This document shows, piece by piece, positions 12,801 to 27,800 of a DNA stretch of 64,000 nt. Positions within the stretch are counted from its first letter, which is position 1; each line of letters starts with the position of its first letter. A program made the position numbers and the translations under genes. Under the pieces are notes generated by a model. It did not search any database, had not been told where the DNA came from, and saw only the letters and a program-made list of their open reading frames with translations. The DNA lies in NCBI RefSeq assembly GCF_907165205.1, contig NC_058191.1, positions 32,134,064 to 32,198,063 on the forward strand. The letters run 5' to 3'. Source of the stretch: Coccinella septempunctata (lineage: Eukaryota > Arthropoda > Insecta > Coleoptera > Coccinellidae).

Positions 12801-15800
12801 TGACCTTCTGAGAGTACCATCCTGCTTCCTAGGAGAATCAGGACAATAAAGCATAATAATCTTATTGATTTAAAAACTCCTTCTTGCCTTTATAGCCCAT
12901 TTGAACTTTCAGTATTCTATTAAGACATAAAACTTGGGATATATTGCCAAATCACAAATTCAATTAATTCAATACATCCCCAGTTGGATATGGTGAAGCG
13001 ACAGTGACAACAGTGACAGAAGTTATGCTCTTGATTCTGGCGGAATTTCATTTCTTGAGAAGTAGTTGAGAGGTAGACTCATGTGATAAGAATTTTTGGT
13101 ATCCGTGGAATTGCCCACATTTGAAAAGAGGAACGTTAAAATTCCACCAAATCAGCCTCGAAGATATATGTATCGCTCCTAATTTATTAGAAATCCCTTT
13201 TAAATTTGAGCAATATGAGGATTTTATAATTTCGAATTTCAGGATTCCATTAAATATCTTCCTTCCTCTCCTTTTCCCTCTCTTTCGAATTCAATTGCAT
13301 AAAATCAATAGTCTCAGGAACTCACAATCAATTAGCGATGAAACTTGGTAAATTTCTCTTCCATTAAAAATCACTCCTCCCAAAGTTTCCGATCATATCT
13401 TCAGGAAAACAATAATGGAGCATCCGTCTGGATATATTCTCAGAGTTCATAAACTTTCAAATGAGCAAACTCGAGCTCCAAACGAAAAAGAATAGGATAA
13501 GGAGGTAATATGTTCACTTACGATTCAGAGGCAATCTGTATCGTCTAGGTGAAAAGTTTTATTAATTATAAAGTTCCTACTTTCATTTATAGCCCATTTG
13601 AACTTTCAGTATTCTATTAAGACGTACAACTTGGGATATATTGCCAAGAAACAAATTTAATTAATTCAATCCCTCCCCAGGTGGATATGTTGAAGCGACA
13701 GTGACATGCAAGGGATAATTAATAAGGTCCTGGATTCAACTTTGATTCGGCTTCTAAATGGATGGCAACTGTAACTCTATATCGATCTGATAACTTTACG
13801 TTGATCAAGAAAGTTGTGATGGAAAATCTCAATTTGTCAGTGAAACTTTGACTGAATATTTCAAAAATATTTACATTACGTAAAATATAATTGATCTCTT
13901 TTATATTCTTTATTTACTCTATTATTTTAAAACTGAATTATTTCAATTTTTGGTTGCTTCATATCTATTGCCTCAATTAAGACTTTGCTCATCAATATTA
14001 AGTTGATTTATCCGAAAACGATAAACTTTTCTGATGGCCAAGTCAAAGTTGTGGATAGAGTTAGATTTCTCAGATTTGTGAGGATGTATTGATATCTAAT
14101 TAGCCTAGACCAGTTCCATGCATAAAAAAATATTGCGTTACCATAGCAACGAACAATAACTCATTAGAAGTGTCCGTGTGAAGTTTGAGGTCAAAAAAGT
14201 AAACCAGAGTTACGCAATAAAAGAAGATGTCCACCGCAATTGTCAAAATATAAAAATTGGAGTATCGAGCCATCATCAAGTACCTGTATTTAAAAGGGTT
14301 AAGAGGTAAGCAGATTTACGAAGATATGCTTAATACCCTTGGTGATCAATGTCCTTTGTATGCGACCTTGAAAAATTGGACTGCAAGCTTCAAAAGAGGT
14401 AAATTTTCCATTGGAGATGATGACCGATCGGAAAGGCCAGTTTCTGTATCAGTCCCCGAAAATATCGATGCAGTTCATGACACAATTTTATCTTGAATGT
14501 TGACCACAAGCGTGCAAGAGTAGAAGCATCGCGTTCGATCTGTGCTCGATTTGAAAACGATGTAGACTTCTTAAACCGAATTATTACTATGGATGAGACT
14601 TGTTTACATTCCTACCATCCAGAAACAAAGCAACAATCGATGGAATGGCGACACTCTGGTTCTCCAAGACCTAAGAAGTTTCGTGTCCAAAAATCTGCTC
14701 GAAAAGTTCTTGCTTCAGTTTTTTGGGATTGCCATGGAGTAATCATGATTGATTTTTTGGATAAGAATAGAACAATAACCGGAGATTACTATTCGACATT
14801 ACTGAACACTCTACGGAAAAAAATTAAAGGGAAAAGATGCGGAATAGTTATTTTCCTATCAAGTGCGGAAAGTGATACTTGCCCGCACGAAACTGCCGTT
14901 GCCCGAACGATGCGAAGCAGAGTTCGGGTAAGCAGTTGAGTGCGGGCAAGACACTTTCCGCAAGAGTTAGGAACAATATTTTTTCTACAAGCGCTTGAAA
15001 TATATAAATATATCAATTGCACGATACAGATCATATCTCATTTGATTAATTCATATAAAATGACAGACGTAATTCTGCATGTCGTTACCATGGGTTACTC
15101 ATCGTTGACGTTCGGTGCATAGAGACATGATAGAATTTAATTTATTCTATAAGATTTGCGTGCGGGAAAAACCCCTGCTAATCCATTCCCGCACGCAAAT
15201 GCGTGCGGGAAAGAAATAGCAGGCGTTTTTCCCGCACGTTTTGGAAAAGTGACTCTTTGCAACTTGAAATGCGTGCGGGAAAAAGATAGAACGCGCACGC
15301 TTGTAGAAAAAGGTATTTTGTTATTGCAGGACAACGCCCCTGCACACAACTCCCATGTTGCCATGCAAAAAATTCGTGATTTAGGGTTTGAATTAGTAGA
15401 ACACCCCCCTTATTCACCAGATTTGGCTCCATCCGACTATCATCTCTTTCCTCAATTGAAAAAAAGGTTCAAAAGTCGTAAATTTTTTCCAACGAGGAGG
15501 TAATAAAAGCTGTGGAGGAGATAATAAAAGCTGTGGAGGACTGGTTTGCAGAGCTAGAAGAATCTTATTTTTGAAAGGTCTAGAGACGTTGCAGGTTCGC
15601 TGTAATGAATGTATCCAATTAAGGGGAGAATATGTTGAGTAATAAAATATTTTGACATTGAAATTTTGTTTGGTTCTATAATAGGCTAAGAATTTCCCAA
15701 TATATCCGTAGTATAAACAAGCATCTAAAAATGTGAAAAACATAAAAGAAGATTGAAAACCACATGCTATATTATACACTATACACTATTCATGCACAAA

Positions 15801-18800
15801 TTTAAATTTGAACCAGTCTCACACATACATGTATGTGTATAATACGTTTAAACGTTGTATTGAACGTGTTTTTGAAACCTTAATTCAACCAAACTTCGAT
15901 TTCACCTATAGTCAAGGTATAGGATTAAACTCGTTACTATATCCACCAATAAAAACGTGTAGATCTGTTATAACCTACAATTTTCAATAAGGAATAGATA
16001 ATAAATATCAGATCAACGTTGAATAAGAAACCATTCAATAACACGTTACTGTACCCTTCAATAAGAACATACAAAGTAGGTACTCGAATTAGTTTTCCGA
16101 AGTATACTTCATCAAATTGTTCTGCAGATAAGTAAAAAAAAATAGAAACCTCTTCAATCAAGTTCGAGAATGATTATATTCTGATTTGTGATCCATTTAA
16201 TTTGAAACAACAGTTTTCTAATTATTTTTAGAATCCATAATTTCCAAAAAATATTCATCAGAAATGAAATACCATCTCCTTGTACTAGCAGCAATAACTA
16301 CCAGATTATTCTTATTCAGTGGAGAGTACTGATAAGACTTTCATAGTGATGCTGTAAAAATTTTATTACCACCTTCTCTCAAAACTTCTATCAACTGACA
16401 AATTTCACAAAAGAGACGTTGCGGAACTACTCGAATTTCGTTTTTATTATTTACATTGACAGAAGTTCTTTTGTTCGTTTCATGTCCGCCTCTAATTCTA
16501 GCATTCCATTACTTGGTAAATGACGGCATCTCAAGGAAATGGACGTGATTTTTCTCTCGATTTAACCGAACCGTACCCCCTTTTATCACACATCATTACT
16601 TGAATGATGCTCGTTCGAATCGTTTGATAGTGTGAAAACTGCCTAAGCCATTATTCCCCCTGCATCCTGCCTGATGTCTCCAGGATGTTTGTGTTGCGAG
16701 GTTTTTTTCTGAAACGTGCGTCTTTATAGCTTCCATATAAAATAATTACATCTCGAAGGGAAGTGATGTCGAACGTTCGAAGTCACAATATAAGAATATT
16801 GCGGAGAATCGTTATCGATATTGAGCAATGTGAATTCTGGTATGCACGGAAGTACGCAATGTTTCGATATTTGAAGACATGTTATTTGAACAAAAATAAA
16901 AGCATTCTCGACTGAATCAGCATTAGATGATAGGTCTCGTTTTTGTATTAAAGTCATGATGTTGGCAAGAAAAATAATAATTCTCACAAATTCCCAAACA
17001 ATTTCTTTCAAATGTCTCCCTTGTGAAAAATAATAATACCTACCCATTCTCGTTTTGTTATCGTTTAATTTGCTTATAACTAAAATTTCTACTCATTGCT
17101 TAAAATTAAAATTACATGCTCTCATATATTCAGTCATCGTAAATAACCCACTGATGTCATAGTGGAGAAATCATCCTAACATAGGAAATCCTCGATTACC
17201 CATGAAACAGGAAAAATATTCAACTTGAGATAACAAAATGGCGAATGGGTTGGTCACATTTTGAAATGATATTTGTTCATATTGGTTTTCTACAAAGATC
17301 AAATGAGGATTTCGAACTGCGTAACTGATTTTGAATTTCACTTCCAAATATCCTGTTAACCAATCAATTTATTCATTTTTACATTTATTCATTCAAAACC
17401 TGTAATTTTCATATATTTTTTTACACGAATTCAAATATTTCACTTATTATTATTATTGTGTATTATTGACCCAATGCAAAAAACAATCCAAATCATAGAA
17501 ATTGATTTGTTTTCCAGAGGATTCCTGGCCTGCTGAATCAGAATAGTTATTTTCCTATCAAGTGCGGAAAGTGATACTTGCCCGCACGAAACTGCCGTTG
17601 CCCGAACGATGCGAAGCAGAGTTCGGGTAAGCAGTTGAGTGCGGGCAAGACACTTTCCGCAAGAGTTGGGAACAATATTTTTTCTACAAGCGCTCGAAAT
17701 ATATAAATATATCCATTTCTCAAAACAGATCATATCTCATTTGATTAATTCATATATAATGACAGACGTAATTCTGCATGTCGTTACTATGGGTTTCTCA
17801 TCGTTCACGTTCTGTGCATAGAAACATGATAGAATTTAATTTACTCTATAATATTTGCGTGCGGGAAAAACCCCTGCTAATCCATTCCCGCACGCAAATG
17901 CGTGCGGGAAAGAAATAACAGGCGTTTTTCCCGCACCCTTTGGGAAAGTGACTCTTCGCAACTTGGAATGCGTGCGGGAAAAAGGTTGAACGCGCACGCT
18001 TGTAGAAAAATAATTTTTTTTTTGCCAGACCCAAGTAGATACTATTTTTACCTTGTGTTGTGAACTATTGAACATTATTCCTAATAAAAGGCTTACACCT
18101 TGAAGGTGCAAATGGAGGGTACATACAATAGTAAATCATCTGGTTCTAGCTCCAATGAAAACCTAGTGAGACGAAAAATGCTGAAATCATAGGAGAAGGC
18201 ATTGAGATTATCTTCAACTTTGAAGATAAGAAGAAGAAAACACACTATTCATATCTGCTGATCTCCATAGCGAGAGTGTTCTTTTTGAGCTTCAACCAAT
18301 CACAACGTAGCCTTAGGTCCAGGTGCCTACAAAAAAATATATTAGAAGCATCTTTCATTTCTACACCTTCTCAGAAGATTTGTTAGACCAATTTGTACGA
18401 ATATATATGAATAACAACAGAATGCTTGAAAGTGGAAAGAAATTGAGTAACACTTGTCAATGTCAAATCATAAACAAGTAGGTATGTGATTGAAACAAAC
18501 AGATAAATGCAAAGAGTTTCGTTTAGTAGCCGTGAAAAAATGATTACGATAAACGATAAAAAATTAATTATCCTAATGAATAATTTAAATACGTATAAAG
18601 AATACCCATTATTTCTTAATGGACACCGTTGGCAACAGATATTTAGTTTGCACTCCGTTCACTTGCAGAAATTATAAGAAACAAGTACTTAAAAACCCCC
18701 TTACTGATCACGTGAAGGAATGAAATATATGATTGAAATTTCACACGTCCTTTTGAAATATTAAGACTCCCTCAATTTCCACACATATGGAGAATAGCAG

Positions 18801-21800
18801 AACGTTAATTTAGATGACTTGGTTTGAGATAATGAGGAGTATCGTAAAAGCACATATAGGTACAGTTTAATTGATTTTGTTGCAAGTGGTAAAGGCAAAC
18901 ATTCATGTATCAGATTACACGGGGAATTCATATGATAAATCAGAGATAATGGTTGATTGTTAAACCTCCAAGGGGATCCAATAGGCGTTGTTATATTTGT
19001 GTATCTCGGTTTTCCTGGATAGAATATAATATGGAGTATTGATTAGATTCCACCCTAAAATATAACTTTCAGGCATGTTATTCGATATTCCTGGTATAAT
19101 CACTACAGGTACCTATGAGAGAATAATTGTGAGAGAAGAATATGTTATTCATGCTCGAATCCAACATGTGCCCACAAGAATGAAATAAAGAAATCCCAAG
19201 GAAGGAATCAAAATATTCCAAGATCCAGAAATCCATCCATGAGGCACACAGTATGAAAATGTAGATAAATTCCAAGCAAACTCATTACATCATTAATAGG
19301 ACCATTTTTGTATCATGAATTCGACATTAGATTATCTCTAGATTCGAAAAAGAAGAAAGGTAAGAAGAACTACAGTAAATTTCTTGTTTGAAAATAGTGG
19401 CACCAAAGGGTACCCTTCAGCATCAGTGAATGCAGTGATATGTTGAGTGGGACCCCTAATAACAAGGAATATAATACGAAATAATCAAGGATTTAATGAT
19501 AAATTCCATGAATAGTGTCCCAAAACCCAAATTGATAATGAGGTTTCATTCCAACTTTTCCTCCTTAAAAAATCAATTCTACTGAACGATCCTGATGAAA
19601 TTTCGTCCGAAAACTCCCCAACGGGGCAAAAAAGTATTGGGTTCGTTGAAACCTAATTGAAAATCCTATGAATATTCATTCTGTTCAGGGAATCCGAGTC
19701 AGAAGAGGACAGAGTTATCCTACTGCGGGTGTTTTAGGGACTATTATTTTAATGCTGACTCCATCGAATTTAACACCACTGCTTGGATAGCCATTCAGAA
19801 AATACACATTCTGTTTGTATTTGTTGCGGAATCCTTTATAAAATTGTGTATTTCGAATTGGAATCTCGTAACTGTACAATTCTACTAATTACAACATCAA
19901 GCTAATGACGATACCAAACTATTCGATATTTCGAATAAACTCAAAACAGCATTGGAATTCAGAGAATGTGTCGTTCATAAAGAAAAGTCAGTTGTTTTCT
20001 CTCAGAATAGCAATAGAATTTTTTTCAATCTGGATAATTTGATAACTTGTCAAAACAGTAGTTGAAGTATTATGTATTTATTTTTTTATGAATTTGGTAT
20101 GCACACAGTTCTTATTAGTTTTTATTATAATTCTTGTTAGAAATTTCCACAAAGTGGAGGGGCGGTTGACAAAATGTTGCATATATTGAATTAAATGTGG
20201 ATTCCAGTGACATCTCATATGTTAGATTAATGAATATACAACCTCTAATTAAAACATTGAATCAACAACGTGAACTACAAGTTCAGAACAAGAATTTAAC
20301 AGGAGTTAGAACACGATTTATTGCCATTAGGAGTCATGTATAAATCATCTGCAAATACCATGGCATGGGATGCGTGAAAACACATGAACACGTAGTAGGC
20401 GTAGTCTGTTGCACCAGATCCGGCTTTTAATGGTGTGTAAATGAGGCAGAACATAATTCGATGTAATGACAATTAAATGCTCTCATAAGTACTTGCGAAT
20501 CTTAATGGCACCATAGAATATATACATATGGAAATGTTAATGTTGCAGCGGTACAATCTGGCAGATATACGCGTATTTTTATTCATTAGAGTCTAATGGA
20601 ACGCATTGGTCGAATGTTTAATGGATTCACTAGCAGACACAGGACAATTGACGTCACTTTCATCGCTATGTAGAAAAATTATATACCCTTTATTTCGATG
20701 GCCTTATATTGCATGATTAATGTTCATTAAAGTATCATTACGGTTACATTTATATACAAAAAGACTTTAGGAACTAATTTCAGGTCAAGTTCCAATTCTA
20801 TTTTGGTAGCAAACAAAGGTATATACAAGTATATACAACAAGAACTACATCAAGGACAAAAATTTTATCCAAGTATCAAAACGGTGAAATGTGAGATGAT
20901 ATTGTGTCATTTCATGTCATATCTTGATTCCTTTTGTTGCGAAGTGGCGAATGCGCTTGGCCTCTTGGTACTTATCTTTCAACTTTCAAATATCCATTCT
21001 ATAAAGACGAATCATACTTTACCTACTTTTAAACCGTTCCATAAGTTCTTTTGAAGAGCTTTGGTCACAATCGATATCTCTTTAAATGCAGAAATGAAAT
21101 TACGAATTGAAAGTTCACCATAGTTTTTCACCCTATGCAGATATAAACCTTAGAATTGAAGTGAAAAAGGAATATTTGTTTTTTCTTTATTTTGTATGTA
21201 ATTTCAATTAGTTTTGATTGTTTCCAGGCCTTGGAGAATATACTAAAGGCTTCAAAGTAGTGCTAATATTAAGTATTCTTCTATCCTAAAGGAACATATT
21301 TGAAGGTGTTGAACGTTACTCTAAAATGTCAATTATGTTCATAAAGCTTGTATGAATTGCAATTTACCTAGGGGTTTCTCGACATCGATACCTGTGGAGT
21401 GATAATTTATCGCTATTTCACTTTTAGAACTCAATCAGGAGGCAACTTCATCACTGCTCTGATTGCTAGTTAATTATCTTCATTATTTGCAAATTTCCCC
21501 CTATTCGTGAATTCGTATTTTGAAATCCCAAATTTCCACCTGATGCACATCCATCAACTCTGTATTCGTTGCACGGTCTCCTACATTGAATTGAAGTCTG
21601 ATTAATGCAGCATTCATTAAATCTATGTGATTTCGATCCTTTCCGCAGATGGAACGAATTTGTGCGGGAATTTGGTCTATTCATAAACCTTGTGGCTACA
21701 ATCAGCGTGCATTTAGGGTAGTTTGTGTCGAGCAATGTTGCTGGATGGATTTTTTCATCAGTGTATGTGACTTTTCTGGGTTAGGTATCATTTGATAGAT

Positions 21801-24800
21801 ATCTAAATTAGTAGATGTAAATATATTTTCAGGTTTGAATAGGAAATACTTCTTCTGACGAAAATGATGTATTTTTTATGAAATATCTTTGAAACCTCAC
21901 GTTTTGAAATAACCATTTCAACCGTTTCTCAAAAAAAAATATTTTGAGTACTTAAAAACGAAAATAAGAAATGGTAATTTAGAATTCAAAGGGTTTCGTT
22001 TCTATTGCACAAGTTGGCAACATCGACTGAAATATGCTTTGATAATAAAGGACAACAAATACACTATATTGATGAGATAGACAAAGATGGCTGTCTATGA
22101 AGTCTGCGACGAACGAGGAAGGTCGTAAAATTTTATTGGATTTTTATGGCCGGTTGGTGTTGAGGCTCGCCAGTGAGTATGCGCCTTATGATGGCTGTGA
22201 ATCAACAGCTATTATTTTATAAACAAGCCATTGTTCTTTTTATTTTCTAGTAGGCGCTGTTGCCAAATCGTGAACTAGAAACAAAGCGATTTGAATTTTG
22301 AAACCTCATATTTGAAGAATGATTTTGAATAGTTTCCGCGGTGCATTTGAAAAATTCATGAATGAAACTCATAATTATCCAGTTTGAACTTGCATATGCT
22401 GTGATAACCCAAATTGAGGGGAATTCCCCATTATATCGTAGTTTATGGATGGACAAGTTTTCAATCATTTCGATAAATACCCATGTTTACTAAAATGAAC
22501 GGGTGGAAGCAACAATTGCAGTTGAGTTCGTTGAATTTTTGGTTACAATGAGAAAACTCAAGACGTGGGTGATATCTTGAGTTCCAAAAAGATTCATCAA
22601 ATAAATGAAAAACTATATTCCGTGATTTCGGTGAAACCGTTTGTGAGATAGAACTATAAATAACATTTTCCAATGGTTTTTCAACAGCCTGTATCTTTTA
22701 AACCGAGCCGACTCGTTTTCTATTGACCTCAAGAATCTTCTGTTGAAATATTTGTACGAGTCAAAGAAATAAACGTACCCTCAGTTTCATAGTCTAACAG
22801 AGCTGATCGGGGAATCAACGCTTGATTGAAGGATGAACGTCACTTTGTTTTCAATCTATAATTCAGTCATAAGCATTCAGAATATCACTCCCGCATCCAA
22901 TTATGATCTATTCACTTCCATTTAATGGATCTGAATTGTTACCTACTTACTTAATTATTTCATATATTCTGAAATGAAAAAGTTTTCAGTGATTTGGTTT
23001 TGAAAATCTAGTGACTGTCAAATCTTTGATCGGGCAATCAATCAAATCCGCTGTTAGTCTCATTCTTGCATCCCCTATATGCCCAAATCAATTCGGAATG
23101 TAAATTACTGATAAGCATCGTGAAGATGAATCAATCAATCAACAATTAAAAAAAAACATCGAAATTGAATGGAAGGTTGGCGTTGAAGCCAACTTTCAAA
23201 TTGGGACCCGTTTTTAGTAATCGGTTCTTTAGACTGCGAGTGTTCATTACTCAAAACTTCCATGATGACAATTGCTTCTATTCATGGTCATCTTCAGTTA
23301 AAAAAAAATTCTTATTTCTCATTATGATTCCGCGATAAACACAAATCAGTGTGAAAATTGTATTTCTTTGGCCACATCGCAGCCTCGATTCATAAAACTA
23401 ACCCATATTAACCTTGCCTATCATCACCTTGTAGTTGCAATTATAGTACACCTAGAATAATATATCTTCCATACTCAGATGCACATAAACAGGAGTAACC
23501 TTGAAATGACCTGACTACACACACACAGTTATAATGATCCCTATCAACAGAGTGTCAATTTACGCAATGTTTGCGAAGTTACACCTTCTTGTCATATACC
23601 TCCATACCTAGATCTGCTTTGGCATTGATTGAATTACCCATTATTATATTTTCACATCGGCGGTGGGTTGAGACTGAATAATGAGTCATTTTGCATCACC
23701 ATTTTCGAACAATATTCTGCTTCTATGAATATCAATTTTCATTCTTTAGCACCATAAAAATCTTTGATGTTTGAGATCAAAGGAGTTTCCTAACTTTCGT
23801 TTCATGTCAAAGGAAATTATACATTCGATGATGGTTAACCTACTTGCGATCAAAGAAAGGTGTAGAGAACCAGAATAGCAGTACGTTCAAAGTCGTGATG
23901 TTAGAATCTTTCATGTTATTATTCTGATTAAGCATGTTTTTGATATTATAACAACGTGTAATCAACAGTTTCAACCCAAGACCTACTCTCAGTGAAGCTG
24001 GTCATGTTATTAGAAAATTGAAGATGGAACTACTTCTATTTGAAAGAACTCTGAATCCTGAAACACATTTTAATGAAAATCTTCAGTTCAATGATGGATT
24101 TTCATTTATAAGTATTGGCCACATGCAATGTAAAGAGAATTGAACATATTGAGATAATTACTGTGATTTGTTTATATTATTGAAATAAGGACAACCTTTC
24201 AACTTAATTGGAAGTACGAAATATACCTTTCAGGCATTAAAATGAGGAACTTCGGTTGAAATTCTTACCAAGAACTTTTCCAATTACTCAATGAGGCAAA
24301 TGCTGTTCTGAAGTAAGAAGAAATCTTTTTATATCTGCTTAACTTCCCCCAAAAAAGTGGTGGATTTCCAGTACTCAAGATTGAAAATTCCAACACTCCC
24401 TCTGTTGTTTTTTATTCGGTGAAGAAAATGAAGATGGATGACAAATTCATTGATTTCCAGTAGTTCAACGAAACTATATAAAACGTAACCATTAAGTTTG
24501 GAAGTCAACAACAGAACCTCAAGGTCTAAAACTTTCAGCGTGCTACTACCAAATTAGCCCAAATCGAAATCAAATTATTGCCCTGAAATTACAATTTTCT
24601 TATTTCAATCTGCCGTTTTGAAATTTTTATCAGGGTATATTTATCTGAACGAATTCTCATATTACGAAAGCTTCGCCGGGTAATTTGCCAGAATTATTAT
24701 GTTAAAGGAACCTCCATTACGAAGGCAAGACAACCGGTATATCAAATGCATGTTCCTGGTAGACGGTCCCTTCTCGCATGGGAACAATATGAGTCCCTTC

Positions 24801-27800
24801 TCAACAGGGATTTTGCATGCTAAGGGTTGAGTACATAATGTATATGGGGAATATGGTGCTCGCAGTCCCAGTATAATGGCCACTTCAGTCTAAAATGCGG
24901 CAAATTTCTTTCAGCTCTAAGCTTTCAGCCAGTCTTTCCAACTGCCGCTTTACAGTGTAATTAGAGTTCCCTGAAAGTGGATGGTACAAACCGGTTTTTC
25001 AGTTGGGATCTGGCGAGGCCGAGGACTAGAGAGCTGTTCCTGCTGCCTTTTTATCGACATTCTGAGGCCATCCTGGTCAAGTTGTGGTCTATGTGAATGT
25101 GGTATCTCGTATCGATGAAAGGATTCCCTTTTTTGTGTGGAGTTTTGTAGTATGTTTTATTGGAGGGCATTATATGTGTTACTCCGATGGATTGCGCTAC
25201 TCTTCAGTAACTTGCACTATGATCCTTTGCATTATGTTTCTTCGAAATAGCAAATATACGCAAAATATATGCAGCTGAAGAATGCCACTTACCCTGTTCA
25301 TTCGACATGTGCCTACAAAACGTTGAAATAGAAAAGTCAAAAACTTTGGTCTTATTTTTTGTCGAGAACAAACAGGAATCAAAATGTAGTTACTCAATTA
25401 ATAATTAACTTAATTATTATCCATTCTTCAAACACACTGTGAATGTTAAACAAAATTCCTCTCAAATAGTAAGCATTTTTATTATCAAAATAAGGGCGGC
25501 ATTGAGTATAACACGCAGGAAAAGAGATGTGTATTATATGGAAGGAGTTTAATAATTATTTTGTAATATTATTGTTTATCTCCCAATAAGAGTAACCATA
25601 CGTAGATGGAAATGTGTTACATATTCTGAAAGAGCAACTCTTCTAGTAATACATCTGAGAATTTCATTAATCTCGGCGTAACTGTTCGGTCTTGACGAAT
25701 TTTCAACTGAACCCATCTTTTTCAGGATTTTCCGAAGGTCAGCTTTCGAGTCGTTTATCTCTCAATAAAAGTATCCGTGGATGGAAATGTGATACATATT
25801 CTGAAGGAGCAACTCTTCTAGTGATAAATCTGAGAATTTTGTCAATCTCGGCGCAACAGTTCGGTCTTGACGAATTTTTAACTGAATTCATCTTTTTTAG
25901 GATTTTTCGAAGGTCAGCTTTCGAGTAGTGTATCTCCCAATAAAAGTAACAGTAGATAGAAATGTGATACATATTTTGAAAGAGCAACTCTTCTAGTGAT
26001 AAATCTGAGAATTTCATCCATCTCGGCGCAACCGTTCGCTCTTGACGATTTTTTATCTAAACCCATCTTTTTTAGGATTTTTCGAAGGTCACAGCTTTCG
26101 AGTCGTTTATCTCTCAGTAAGAGTAACCGTAGATCGAAATGTGATATATATTCTGATACTTAATTATTATCCATTTTCCAAACACACTGTGAATGTAAAA
26201 AACAGTTTCCTCTCAAATAACAAGCATTTTTTCTATCAAAATAAGGGCGGCATTGAGTTTAACACAGAGGAGAAAAGATGTGTATAATATGGAACGAGTT
26301 CAATTATTTACTCAAGAACTGAGGAATTTTGGAAAGGTATTTATTGCATTAAAAGATAAAATAGTTGAAAGAATAGTAATTCGATGTTTTTAAATGAGAA
26401 TGTATAAGTTTGACAGTAAAAAATAGATGAATTACAGAATAATTAAATAAATGCATGGACAGTTGTAAACTATTTTCATTGAAAACTATTGTCATAAGCA
26501 TATATGCAAGGTATTTATAAATTATTATTGTGTATGATTCTACGCTGCTCTTAACTAAAAGGTTCTTGAGCTGAAAAGAATTTCAAAATTTGTTACCCCC
26601 TAGAAAGTAAGTTCATTAATAAAGACCCCAGGTAAAATGAATGATTGAAGAAGTAAACCATAAAATGTAACATTCATCAATAAAGACCCCAGGTTAAATG
26701 AATGATTGAAGAAGTAAACCATGAAATGAATAAGTACGTATATGAATTAGGGAATCAATTAAGGACATCATGAATTCAGAAATGCATAAGTAACGAATAA
26801 ATTTTCAGCTTCTTCTCATAACATAAAAAAAACAATAAATTGTTAAGTCAATAGTCTTTTCAAGGGGTAGTTTCATAAGAAAACGATGGTCATTTGGAGG
26901 AGTACGATTCTGGATAGATATTTAAAAGAGTTTTCATTGAATATTCCGAAATTTCATAGCTTTTCTCGTTGGAATAATATACAAAATACAAAGAAATATA
27001 CTGTTCAAGACGGAGGTTACTTATACCTCTTTTGCACTAATTCGTTATTTTTGTATCAAACTTCAACTAACTTTTTTTCTCAACGTTTTAACTATGAATC
27101 AATATTTTCCATAATATAAACGTTATTTTTTCAATCTGAATGAAGTAATATTATATGAAGGAAATCATTTTATTGCCTTTCAAAATGAAAGTAAAACAAT
27201 ATAGGAGAGCAGAGAACAACAGATTCGAAGTGAAGGAGCAGAATATATTTATACTAAATGGTAGGATAACTTTTTTGAAATATCCACCAAAATTTCCATC
27301 GAAACCATTTTAAATATTCAAATACGGTATCAATTATTCTATTAAAATCCTTTCAAATATCCCGGATCGTGATCAAACATTCGAACATCATCAATTATAC
27401 ATTATTCTTCATGGATTCTATCCGAAGGTTTACTGGAAAACCGTTTCACTCATATTCAAATTCAATTTCCAGCCATCTCTTGCATTATCACTTTGATCTA
27501 AGCACCCCCAACGCGGATATAATAAAAAGGTTATAACATCCAGACCCAACTGCCCCGCATTACAAACAGGACCCTTTCATACCTGCCGAACAAAACCCTC
27601 ATTTTAATGTCCTCCTATCTTTCGGCAATAAGGAATAAAATTATAATATATTAAGGGGGGTCCTTTTACGACCAAATATTCTAACAGATCGTTGGCATTC
27701 CATCTAATAAGCAATTTAAAAAGGGATTACTGGACTTGGGTCGCCCATAACAAGGACCTTCGGATTAGGGAGTTTAACGCAAACCTTATATAGCAAATTG

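Larger units (their letters stand above)
14080..15709 (+). mobile_element. mariner element, copy 1 (interrupted, defective)
   Basis: The ends are imperfect terminal inverted repeats. The left end GAGGATGTATTG...TTAGCCTA matches the complement of the right end, ACGGATATATTG...TTAGCCTA. The inside encodes mariner transposase fragments on the + strand. About 120 bp present in the minus-strand copy at 30314-31541 is missing near 14490. A 470-bp foreign segment (14842-15311) sits within the catalytic region. The element cannot make a functional transposase. Confidence 0.85.

Noticed and set aside
15156..15300. Frame running from the 470-bp element into mariner (15156-15503)
   Set aside because: Its first ~48 codons are hairpin sequence of the inserted element. 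Only the part after about 15300 is transposase, so this is not a fusion gene.
25692..26287. Open frames of about 80 codons through the tandem array
   Set aside because: They arise because the repeat period is near a multiple of three. There is no start context or domain, and the period varies.
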